NCBI GenBank assembly: GCA_016508695.1
Contig: VNKQ01000010.1
Span: 868,001-932,000, forward strand
Reading direction: 5' to 3'
Source: Hyphodiscus hymeniophilus
Lineage: Eukaryota; Ascomycota; Leotiomycetes; Helotiales; Hyphodiscaceae
DNA length: 64,000 nucleotides
In this document: positions 35,473 to 46,729 of the stretch, in pieces
Numbering within the stretch: the first letter of the stretch is position 1
Layout of the letters: every line of letters begins with the position of its first letter
Notes under the pieces: model-generated
What the model was told of the DNA's origin: nothing
What the model saw: only the letters and a program-made list of their open reading frames with translations
The model's database searches: none
Position numbers and translations under genes: made by a program

Positions 35473-35698
35473 ACTGGCGCTCACGTACACCAAGTCAAGC
35501 TCGGTATGGATTTGCGATTCCGATGTTGGCGCGGGAAGATTCGTTAGAACACGGCATTGTCGTCTCGAAAGAGTTGGCGATGTCTTTGATGGCCGCCAAC
35601 TAAGAAATGCGCTCACGTGACCGCATCAACCTCGCGTCTAAACTTTTTGGATCAACCTCGAAACAATTGGTCCCACTTCAGCGACTCAGCAACCAAAG
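35473..35698. promoter_or_regulatory. Divergent promoter shared by THOC1-kinase and Aquarius
   Basis: 226 bp between two start codons on opposite strands. Contains the palindrome TCACGTGA at 35613-35620 (an E-box, CACGTG core) and a reverse CCAAT at 35666-35670. Confidence 0.7.
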
Positions 35699-38600
35699 AT
35701 GGCGCCGAAGAGAAAAGTAAAGGAGGAGCCTAGAGCAGAGGGGCGACCAACTGTGGCATTTCTAGACGGTGAAACCCACTTTGCGCAGCTTGCGCAGAAG
35801 AATTGGTTGAAGTCGAAAAAGCCCGCGAAAGTCAAGTCGGATGTGTTGAAGAACGAAATATGGGATGTGTTGGAGAGGGAAGATTTTGCTTTTAGGCTCC
35901 TTCTTGCGTTGGATAACTTGCAGATCTTGGAGAGGTACTTTCAACGAGTTAACCACGGTTGCAATGTCTTTTGCTAACCATGTTACAGTTACTTATGGCC
36001 TGGCTATTCCGAGGACTCGTCCAATTTCCACGTCTTGCTGATCGTGCTGGTCACGAATGTTAAAGCTCGAGAGCATTTGCCAACTTGGGGTGAGCCAAGT
36101 GCTTTGAAAGCATACAAGGGAGAAGACTGACTTTCCATAGACATTTTTACAGATAATCCTACCGAATTCTCGTCTCTATTTCGACGAGTCCTCTCGATGA
36201 CTATAGATACGACTCTTTCCGTCAAAGTCAGAACCCATATTCTCTCATTCATCATTAGTGCCTTTCAATCTCTAGACAGCGGGATAGTCAGGAAGGAATG
36301 TGCTCCCCTAGTATCCATCTCTGTATGGCACAATTTATCGAGCGAGAAGAAGAGGGAACGAAAGCTGGATCAGAGTGGACAATTACGAAAAGCTTGGAGA
36401 GCTGGGGCAAAGCGATACGATGCTGCAGATGATGCGACAAAACCCAGACTCCGTTTCGAGCGATCCTGGCTGTTTACGTTGATTCTTGACTTTTTTAGTC
36501 AACTTTATAGCGAGAAAAGCAAACCAGGTACGTACTCAAATTTTACTAAACAGACCTAGCTAAAATCAAGCGCAGATAATGTACGTTATTGCGAAAGATT
36601 CCTTGAACTTCTGTCAGATCTGCAGAGTCAGCTGCCAACTCGAAGATATGTCAACACGCTCCTTCAAGATCTGAATACGCTTCCAGCTATCCGACTATCC
36701 CCAGTATATAATGACGAGGAGAATGGCTTGATACGGGATCTCTATGCTCTACTTAAGCATTACACCTACTTCTCAATCGACGATCATACTGGTATTCAAC
36801 ATAGCCGCACCGAGGCGTACGAGCGTCATTGCGCCACCCTTGCGTCGTTGCAGAGAGTAGCTCTCAAGCATTTCAAAGATAAATTGACAATTCTGGCATT
36901 GTCAAACTATGCCTCAATTGACAAAAAGTCCGAGCTTGAGGGTCATCTGGAGACTCTTTCAGATGCTGAAATTACTGAGTTATGCGATCTTCTTCATTTC
37001 CGAACCTCCTTTCCGCCCTCTGCGAAGCTCGTAGCAGATCGCAAATTCCTGATCGAGATTCTGCTGTCCGGCCATGAAAAGCGTAAGACCTTCCAGGAGA
37101 CTGCCCGCGACTTAAGCATCTTGCCTACGGAGCTCACTTTATTCGAGCCGATGTTGTTGCGGAATGATAATTACAATGGTTCGCAGCCTTTGGCCCTACC
37201 TAAGCTCAACCTACAGTACCTTACAGTTGGCGACTTTCTTTGGAGATCTTTCATCTTACACCGATGCGAATCATTCTACGAGATTAGAAAGGAAATGGAG
37301 GATACCATCAAACGCCTGAAACCTAACGGCCGGAATGGCCAAACCAGCTTTGGAGGCTTCTCAAAGATGGCTTTACCCATCACGAAACCGGCGTACGTCC
37401 TTCAAGTTTTTTCTGTAGCCCTTCTAACAAGATCACAGAATTCTAGAAGCACAGCCGCCTCTCGTAGGCGATGATAAGCCAGCAGTTGTGAAAGCTGAAA
37501 TTGCGCTTGATGTTAGCCGCTTGGCGGATAGCGTTCGACGAGAATGGGAATCGCTTCGACCTGATGATGTTGTCTTCCTGCTAGCCGTTCAGGCTCCCGA
37601 TGATTCAAGAATGATCACAAATGGTGGGTCGACTCCATCCGATGCCCAGAAAGTAGGCTTGAAGTACCTGCGAGCAGCCGAGATCACCCAAGTGCTGGAC
37701 GATAATGGGCGCCCGCTTAGGGACTTCAATGGCCAGACCAATGGACATGGTCGACCACGGACGCGTAGACTGGAAGTCAGACTAGATGCTACGATGTTTA
37801 AGGAGGACATGGCTCGAGTAAACAGCGGGAAACCAAACATCTACGATAGCGTGAACCTTATCGTTCGCAGAAGAGGGAGAGAGAACAACTTTAAGCCCAT
37901 CCTTGAATCGATCCGGAGCCTAACCTTATCTGACATACCCCTCGCTCCTTGGCTACACGAGGTATTCCTGGGATATGGTGATCCAGCAGGAGCTACCTAT
38001 ACCCACCTACCGAATCAGCTCAAGCAAGTAGACTACAGGGATACATTCCTCGACTGGCAACACCTGGTTGAAAGCTTACCCGGCAAGACGGTAGAGCCCG
38101 GCGATGAGGTAAATGGAAGCTTTGGACCACCGTACGTTCTGAAGACTGTACCGAAGTCTGTTGAGACTGTCCCACCAAAATCTTCAAAGAAACGACGACG
38201 AGATGCTGAACCCACGCCTCAAATTCAGCCAGAAGCGATCCAAGTCTCTTCTTACAAGCCTCCCAACACAGGTCCATACCCCATGGATGCGCCAAGACTT
38301 AACTGTGTCCGGTTCACACCCGCACAAGTTGAAGCAATAGTCTCCGGAACGCAGCCTGGATTGACAGTCATTGTCGGACCACCAGGAACTGGGAAGACTG
38401 ATGTTGCAACCCAGATCATCAACAATATCTATCACAACTTTCCTGAGCAACGCACCCTTCTCATTGCGCATAGTAACCAAGCACTAAACCAGCTATTTCA
38501 AAAAATTGTTGCCCTGGATATTGATGAGCGGCATCTCCTCCGACTGGGTCACGGCGAAGAAGAATTGGACACTGAAGCCAACTTCAGCAAGCATGGGAGA

Positions 38601-40870
38601 GTAGAGTCATTCCTAGAGAACCGGGACAGATATCTCATGGAAGTGAACCGACTCGCTGCCAATCTTGGTGCCCCAGGTGCACATGGTACCTCAGCCGAGA
38701 CAGCGGGGTACTTCAACTCTGTCTACGTCAAGCCTGCGTGGATAAGATTCCAAGAGATCGCCAAGGACCCAGAGGCTGCGGAAGAGACAATCTTCGAAGC
38801 TTTTCCTTTCCATGACTATTTTGCCAACGCCCCCCAGCCGCTCTTCCCGCCTAATTCGGGAAAAGATGCTATCCTAGACATAGCCAATGGCTGCTACCAT
38901 CACATCGCAAAAATCTTCACTGAACTAGCAGACGTTCTGCCCTTTGAGATCCTTCGACGAGACCGCGATAAAGCAAACTATCTGCTTACAAATTCATGTA
39001 AGTATTTTTCACATTCAATCCCCCTTTCCCTATTGCTTCGGTCATCTGGATGTCCGTCAACTGGTTTTGGAGGAAGGGCCGAAAATCCCACCTGCCATGG
39101 AGCCCAGCATATCTACACCTTCTGCTGTCTAGGACTTACAGTATTCTCCAACATATATAACGCCTGTTTGGATTGAGGTCATCAAGATACTAGTTCCCGA
39201 GGATCTGCTTCTGTGAACTCGATCACAGCTCCAAGGCAAATCACAGCAGTTTCGCGCACAAGGATCTTGTACTCTGTGTCCTCTCCCTTCAATTGGAGAC
39301 CAATCGCTACTATGAGCTTCTTTCGTGATCTTGGAAGCGGTAATTAACCTTATCTTCTGGGCTGTGATGTACACCACGCTGCTTCATGCCAGCAAAACCT
39401 CGACGTCCATGTCAACGCATCGAAACATGCTAGCCAGGGTGAAAGCTATGAGCTGCTCCAGAGCTCCTCCTGGAGCTCCTCCAGGGCCGCCTGACCCGTT
39501 TCTTGGAAGCATCACCATAGGACTCATCACTGGACTCATCACTAATCAGAATCATCGGCTAATCAAAGAATCTGTAGCGCGCATTATTGCTTGCACTTCC
39601 ACCCATGCTGCAATGAGAAGACGAGAGATAGCTTCACTTGGTTTCCATTATGATAACGTTATCATGGAAGAAGCAGCGCAAATCACTGAGATTGAAAATT
39701 TCATCCCACTCGCAATGCAGAATCCTAAGGATGGAGAGATGCCTCTGCAACGCGTGGTGCTGTGCGGTGACAACTTACAGAACTCACCTGTCATTCAAAA
39801 TCTTGCTTTTCGACAATATGCCAATCTCGAGCAGTCCCTTTTCTCTCGCCTGGTCCGACTTGGAGTTCCAACAATCCACCTCGATCAACAAGGCCGCGCT
39901 CGCGCTTCCATTGCCGCTCTCTACTCATGGCGCTACAAGAATCTGGGCAATTTACCTCATGTGTCTTCGTCAAATGAGTTTCAGGTAGCAAATGCTGGCT
40001 TCAAGTATGAATACCAGTTTATCCAAGTAGACGATTACAAAGGCAAAGGAGAATCGGAGCCTACTCCTCATTTCATCCAGAATCTGGGGGAAGCGGAGTA
40101 CGCAGTTGCGATATTTCAATACATGCGTCTTCTCGGATATCCATCTTCGAAAATCAGCATTCTTGCTACCTATGCTGGTCAGCGGGCCTTGATCAAGGAT
40201 GTTCTCAATCATCGCTGCGCGAAGAACAACCTGTTTGGTCTTCCAAAGATTGTCACAACGGTGGACAAATATCAGGGCGAGCAAAACGACTGTAAGATTA
40301 TTCCTTTCTCAACGAGTATTCGGCGTCTTCTATCATCAGGGACATTTCCTTTGAGCGTGGAAGGTGCTGAATGCCTGCTATCTCGGAACTAATACTGATA
40401 TATCATTAGACGTCATCCTTTCTCTGACTCGCACATCCCGCGTTGGGTACCTACGAGACATCCGCCGCCTCACTGTGGCACTCTCCCGTGCTCGGTTGGG
40501 ACTTTATATACTCGGTCGACGAGAGGTCTTCGAATCATGTTTCGAGCTGCGCCAAGCTTTCGACATCCTGTTGCAGAGACCCGACAGGTTGAAGCTTGTA
40601 ACAGGAGAACTATTTCCGAGCAACAGAATACAGCAAGATGGCGTAGATGTTCCTGGCGAGACAGAGATGGCAAACGTGGAGCATTTGGGACAATATGTGT
40701 ACGAAATGACGAACTCGAAGGTTCAACAATTGAGAGCAGAACGGGGATTGCCTGCGGCTAAGTTGACAGCACCCGCTGGGATGGACGACGCTCAAGAGGA
40801 TATCCCAGCGGATGAGGAATTGTTTGAGGAGGAAGTCGAGGAGGGATTTGAGGCTGAGGAAGTTCAATGA
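35699..40870 (+). CDS. cwf11: Intron-binding spliceosomal helicase Aquarius / Cwf11
   Basis: SF1 RNA helicase of the spliceosome, contacting the intron upstream of the branch point; nuclear. Exons: 35699-35934, 35989-36089, 36141-36527, 36576-37392, 37439-38997, 39578-40291 and 40410-40870; 4275 nt, 1424 aa. An N-terminal ARM-repeat-like helical region (about 1-600) and a beta region with VNLIVRRRGR precede the helicase core. Walker A GPPGTGKT lies near 826, the DEAQ-like MEEAAQ near 1063, and QGRARAS, TVDKYQGEQND, LTRT and RLTVALSRAR follow, with an acidic tail. Introns are 45-54 nt except one of 118 nt and one of 580 nt (38998-39577), which falls inside the helicase core between NYLLTNS and RIIACTSTHAA. 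The size and motifs match the family well. Confidence 0.96.
38998..39577 (+). other. 580-nt intron within the Aquarius helicase core
   Basis: Donor GTAAGT after TTACAAATTCAT; acceptor CTGTAG before CGCGCATT. It is tenfold longer than its neighbours and contains a short in-phase-looking Ala/Pro/Gly-rich tract near 39467-39500. No terminal inverted repeats or protein motif were found. Confidence 0.75.
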
Positions 40871-41441
40871 GAGTATGATCAATCGCCTAGATCGATAAAA
40901 TCCCGAACCCAGTGAATCGACATGGTTTCTAGAACCCGAAGTTTCCAGAACTTGTGAAATTTACTTCGCGAGAGAAAATAATGACGCTAGATTCAAGCAC
41001 GGAAATTGGAAGTGATTGTATGTGAGAATCCCTTCGTACTTTCTAGAGGTACCATAAGAGAGCGGTCTAATTCCTTGCAGATAGCCACCGACCTTTCCAT
41101 GATCACAAGTTCTGCAATGAGACCGTATCAATTCTGGCAGCCTGCGGTCTATGCACTAGAAACCTGTATATTCCGGAGACTTCGGAGCAAAAATTCCCTC
41201 CCACACCACTCGTTTTATGTCTGGATGAACCTATAACGGCGTCAGAACTGGTCTGGAAGATATTAAAATACATCTTACTCTGCTGGGACGGAGGTACAAA
41301 GACCACGGTCGCCTTAAATCCTCAAGTTCCTTGGTTGTTGGTGAAGAACAGGCAGTCCCCATCTTGGCCAAGCGAAAGTCCAATAATGGATCCTGCGCGC
41401 ACGATCGTACTTGCCATGAAAATTGAAATTAATTAGACACT
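40871..41441. other. Convergent intergenic region
   Basis: 571 bp between the Aquarius and J-protein 3' ends; nothing else recognised. Confidence 0.5.
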
Positions 41442-42425
41442 TCATTCCGCCCGTCTAAGGGTGATACCGTCCAAGCAATTTTGACAAGACAGCAAGGCAC
41501 AGTGAGGACATTTGAAAGCTGTCGGACCACTCTTCTTTGCACATGAGCCGCACTTGAACTTCTTGTTTTGTTGTTCTCTAGGCAAGAATTCGGAGTGGAG
41601 GCAGAGACGTTGCTTTTCGGCGTCGGTCTTGGCGTTGAAGATAGACCAGCGCATCTCATTGATGGTTTTCTCCCGCTTTTGTCTGGTTTCGTCCGACTTA
41701 CGTTTCTCTTCTTCTGCGACTATCTTTGCGTGGGCTCTTAGCTGGCGTCTGGCTTCTGCTTCCTCTGCAAGACGTGTCTTCTCAGCTGCGAGCGCTTGTC
41801 GACGTATCGCTGCCGCCCGTGCATCAGCCGCCTGCCTTCGAAATCTGCTCAGTTATAAGACTTAGCAAAAGGAACAATGTCTCAATCGATTTGAAAGATG
41901 GTGGGATGGCTTCAGGAATCTTGGCAGGCAGGTAAAATGCAGCTAGAAGCTCACTTACTCCTCTTGGGTGAAACTGTCAAAATTGGCTCCTCTGAACTGC
42001 CTGAGGAATTCTTCAAAGCCGCTGAACGAGAAACTTGGGCCCTCATCGCCACCGTCGTACTCATCTTCATCGTTGAAATCTGGCTGGCTGGAGGAACTTG
42101 GGCTGGGCGGAAATCGTCGTGACTGGCTGCTTCGATAATCGTATCTTGCTCGGAGTGAGGCATCAGAGAGAGTTTCATGTGCCAAACCAATCTGTATTCA
42201 GCAAAGACCATTAGTATGAGGGTAAAATATCAGACTAGAGAGGCAAGAAGCAGATAGGGTCAAGCTCACACGCTGGAAACGGGCAGTTGCTGTTGAATCG
42301 CTTGGATTCTTGTCGGGATGATGAATCAACGCAAGGCGTCTGTAGCTGTCCTTGATCTCCTGAGTAGTCGCAGTTGTTTTAATCTCCAAAGCCTCATAGA
42401 GGTCGAAATCCGGGAAGGAAGACAT
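41442..42425 (-). CDS. J-domain (DnaJ) protein with C-terminal zinc-binding motif
   Basis: Hsp70 co-chaperone. Exons: 42270-42425, 41959-42191 and 41442-41844; 263 aa; introns 78 and 114 nt. The J domain (~8-72) includes YRRLALIHHPDKNPS, with the HPD motif needed to stimulate Hsp70. A Ser/Pro- and Asp-rich linker contains a Phe/Gly-type SFSFSGFEEFLRQF. A long Ala/Arg/Glu-rich coiled coil (~130-195) follows. The C-terminal cluster CGSC...CPHC...CQNC (~235-258) would hold one or two zinc ions. It is not a class I DnaJ, since the central Cys-rich CXXCXGXG repeats are absent. The client and compartment are unknown; no targeting signal is seen. Confidence 0.9.
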
Positions 42426-43831
42426 CGGAACGGTGTACAAACGGGATACAAACGGACGTGTCGAGTCAAAACGTAAATATTGAATGAGGTGAATCAGATC
42501 GGACCCTTGTTTTTTTGTCGGCTTTGACAGGAGAATCTTTTGTACTCCGTTTGACAGCTCCCTGAAGTGAATTAAGAGACACTCAGAACGTTTTACAATG
42601 TGAACTGTTGTCGCGAGGACGACTTGGACAATGTTAAGCGAAGCAGCAAGTATCCACGTAGGCACGTGAGTCGTGATGAATCAAGCAAGGTATCCACCTC
42701 TCCAAGGTCGGTTGAGTTGAAGGATCAAAGCTATATTGTTTGTGTCGAAGCTATCCAAACTGGGCTCAAGCTTTATGATTCACGGATGCAATTATTCTCG
42801 ATCTCAAGACCTCATCATCAGGCTTCTTCAATAGCTCCCTAACTGCAGGATTCTATATTGCTCTCTCAAAAGGGCCGAGCTGTGGCCGCTGCACTTCTTG
42901 ACAACTGACGACAAAACCTAGATGTCAGAACTGTCTAGCTAGTTGAGGATGGATTCCTTGAGCCAAAGATCCCTAGATGAATTTGATTCATATTAGAGAA
43001 TAGAGACGGGATGGCATGTCACACAATTGCCACTGCATCAAGCAAGCACGGATCTGACAATGTAAAGAAGCCATTGCCAGGGCGAGCCTACAATGTGTGT
43101 GAGCACGGTCGAGTTTACAAACAATAGCTGGCAAGCAGATTTACTCTGAAAATTCACACTTCAAATCCCGGTCATCGGCGTCAGGCACATCCAGCATCAA
43201 GTGCTGGGAGAGGAAGTTGGATCCTACTCATTCAAATACAAAGATGTAAGAGATCGATGTGGCATCAGTTGTACTGCCTTGCAGAAACAGAAATTTACCC
43301 AAGCGGTCAACACATCTGCACGATTGGGATTTGGGACCTTGAAGAAGTTCTTCACAGGTATGATTCTCAAAACGATTCTACAAGAAACCGAGTTGAGCAG
43401 GCAGAATTGTAATCAGGATTGTGGAGAATAATACACTTCTCAAGCCACTCAATATGAAAATGATGCATATCTCGTGCCGCATTTTTCAAGTACGTAAAAT
43501 AACGACACAAATGTTTCCTAAGAACACAAACAAGCGTAATACCCCGTACCGCAACGTCTCCACTTCCGATCTCAGCGTCCCAAACCAAACCTGATATACC
43601 TTACTTGGCGGTCCCAGAGCTCTACTTCTAAATCGCAACGAATTCCGGAATAAGACCAGGTTGTCAGCAGCACAAGTTCAAGCAGTGCTAACAAGTCGTC
43701 ACATTACTTAGGGGCGGGCCCGAAGGATTGCCACTGAGGATAAAATGCTTGGAAGAAGTTCAAAAGTCTTCTAAGTTTTAACAATATACTGTATCCGTTC
43801 AGTTGTCATACCGCATAGCCCAGAAGCTCGG

Positions 43832-43859
43832 TTCAAGGGCTCAAGGGTTCAAGGGTTCA
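43832..43859. repeat. TTCAAGGG tandem repeat
   Basis: About 3.5 copies of an 8-bp unit, the second with CTCAAGGG. Confidence 0.75.
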
Positions 43860-46706
43860 TTTAGTAAACTCTCCGTGCGTGTGGCAGGGCTTGCACATTC
43901 GAGTGATACAAAGTATTGTAGATTGTTGAGTTAAAAGAAAATATAGAGGATAAGGCTGGGGCAAGTATTAATGGAAAGGAGAACAGCAGCTGAACTTGAA
44001 GATTCCTTTCAGCTGACAGCCTGAGAACTAGGAGAATCGAATTTGGGATAAAGGTTTAACTGTGTATGACTTCAAAAACAAGACGCTCAACAGAGATATC
44101 AGTGCCATTTATATTTTTGTAAATACTTCTAGACGGCGAAAAATACACAGAAGCAAAGTGCGACTGCGGGTCAGGGTATCTTCAAAGTTGGCGAGCCAGC
44201 TTCGACATAGCGCTGCGCGGTGTATCAAAAGTATTCTCAGCTCCAGGGTGTTTCTCGAGGGACATGCAAGTACACACTACTCAAACTAGATACGGGATAC
44301 TGCCTTCGAAGACGACGAATTATCATTCAATTCCAAGAAACTGGACATGCCAAAGGGACGACTTGTCCATCAGATTCCGTACTTCAAGACTTCTGTGTTC
44401 AGGCTCACCATATGGGCCATCACTAGGAGTACTTCTGGAGCGGTGTGCCACGGTGACCGATGCCTAAGGTCATGGGCTGGCTTTGGATCCACCAAGTTGA
44501 TTATTCCGGTGACGTTGATTCTGAGTTTCAGACTGTCAAACCGGTATCTCGTTAAGGCTGAAGGAGATGAACAGGATAATGTCGGACAATTACTGCCACT
44601 CACAAGCAATGCCATGAGCATACCGCGGCGCATACAGCCAGGCACGTCAGCTTGGAAGAAGAGAAAGTTACATTGCGTTTATCCTCATCAGGCTACCACT
44701 TAATATAAAACATATTAACCCAACTACCGGTCACCATAAGCCTGGCATTCTTCCTGTCCTGCGCATCCGAATTCTCCGTACACTCCGTACCCACTAGGGA
44801 CTACCTACGATAAGATGTGAAGTACCTCCGTGGCCGCGGAGTAACGGAGGCTACAATTCCGCCTTGGCAAACGGCTATGTTGAAGCTCTGGCAGCATATA
44901 GGGTTCAACGGTACGGTTGGAGAAAACGTACAAGAATCTTGAGAAAGACACTTATCGATGTCCGCGGACAGTGGTCTATCCCAAGCAACAAGAGTCGTCG
45001 TCGCAATTTGGTGGTATCTCAACGACGCCAATGTGGCTGCTGTGGGCTTGACTTTCTGTGGCTTGGACCAGCATCATGAGATTCCATGCTTGGCAGGGAT
45101 TGTATTATGATCTTGCCATTCTTAAGATGAGCGCGGGATGGGGGGATGGGATTCTTGAACCTGGCACCCCTCACTCCTGGCGGATAATATGACCGGCCAG
45201 CCACGATGTCCCTGCTCCATGCTTCCCGAGCCTTCCCTTACCTCCGTGTTTCCGTCGTATCAGTATCAGCGACGAGTCCCAAAGCTTACATGGCGGTGAA
45301 GTCGTAACATACTCTTCGTTGTGTTTGAAGGAATCCAACCCACCGTATGAACTCGTCATGCCGTCGTTACAACTAGACCTTGCGATGCTGGAGGAGAAGC
45401 AATGAGGCGAGACATGAGTGGACGGAATGATTCCAGACGATTTAAACGGCGCGGCTGATGATGACGGTGAGAGATGTACTCTGTGAATAGCTGACAAGCA
45501 AGTGGTCAAAATTTCAAATCACCAGAGACGGTTAATTTTGCGAACTGCAAAGGGGTCTGGCTTGTTGGTGGGGCACCGGTTGCTGATGCTACCTTGTCCC
45601 CTCAGGCACATCATGTACGACATTGTGGACAATGACTTTCCCTGCGGCAGTCACGGACAGTTTCAAAAGGTGTACCTGCATGGGACTCCAAATTGTCCAA
45701 TTTCTCCAACTGCCAGCGAACCATCTTCATTATACGGTCTCCTGTTGTACGAAAGATCCAGGTCCAGGTCCATTGGTATCTCGTATTTTCGGGCACAGAA
45801 ACTTTGACCTGTCATCTCGAAGGCACAAACAATCAATCAGGATGGCGGCTGCCCACTTCGACACCCATCTCTCCCAACTCCGAGTCCGAACTTGATATCT
45901 TTATCAATACGGAAACCAGCGAGTCTCCGAGACGCCCTGAGACCGAGGGTCCTTGACTCGCCTGGCATGGTCTCCCCAAGATGTTGTACTTGCGTACACA
46001 ACAGCGTGCTCCTCATTGGCATCGGACAAGAGTGTAACATTGATCGTCTCTAACTCGTCTCAGCCTTACCAAATCTCAGTATTGGATGTGTGACGTTCCA
46101 CGTCTGTGGGTAGCGATAGTCACGAACAACAAGTCGGGAAAGACTTATGCGGACTCGTGCCGAGGCTTGTCCATCCGAACCAAAGTATTCAATACTTTGA
46201 GACAGCACTGAAGAAATGTGGTTCAAGCTGTGTGAGACCGATTCCTCAGGCGGTTCTGGTCACCAGGCCACGGGATGACTTCCTTGTCAATATCCTGGTG
46301 TCAGATCGTGACTGTGGTAGTTATGGGGCTTGCGAAACTCAGATCTCGAGGGGTTGCTTCATTGCTAGGCCCAATCCAGGCGATCCGAAAATGGCAAGAT
46401 ACGCCACAACAGCAATTTTGTCTGATTACTTGAATTCCCCAACAGCAGACAGCTAACAGACAATCTTCTATCTGGTATTGTAGTCGAGTCCCCCTCCGCA
46501 TTCAGCAACCAAGCTGACGTCGCAACCCGATGTGGTACTTGCTCGAGAGATTGTCCCTGGACGGGGATACTTACCGTCGGGCCGCCCAGGTGACAACATG
46601 ACAATAAGACCAAGTTTGGATGTCGTGAGACCGACTACCTCGGAAAAGATGCGGGAAATACAAAGAAACACCGTGCCTTTGGATTCTGTCGGGACAATCC
46701 AGATGC

Positions 46707-46729
46707 CATGGGCCATGACATGGCCCATG
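46707..46729. repeat. 23-nt perfect palindrome
   Basis: Two 11-nt arms, CATGGGCCATG and its reverse complement, flank a single A. The arms are themselves partly palindromic (GGGCC and CATG cores). Confidence 0.9.

Noticed and set aside
35473..35616. N-terminal extension of THOC1 beginning at GTG 35616.
   Set aside because: It starts with GTG, reads into the shared promoter, and the ATG at 35472 gives a sensible family N-terminus.
39325..39577. Coding frame upstream of RIIACTSTHAA in Aquarius.
   Set aside because: The Aquarius family has no insertion here, and the frame lies in the interval between a good donor and acceptor, so it is treated as intron.
44825..44850. Inverted repeat CCTCCGT...ACGGAGG as a structured RNA or terminator.
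   Set aside because: The stem is only 7 bp, there is no flanking gene, and such repeats are expected by chance in 7 kb.
46106..46456. 116-codon plus-strand frame in the 7-kb gap, and an overlapping minus-strand frame at 46468-46797.
   Set aside because: No motif, no splice context, and both read like chance translation.
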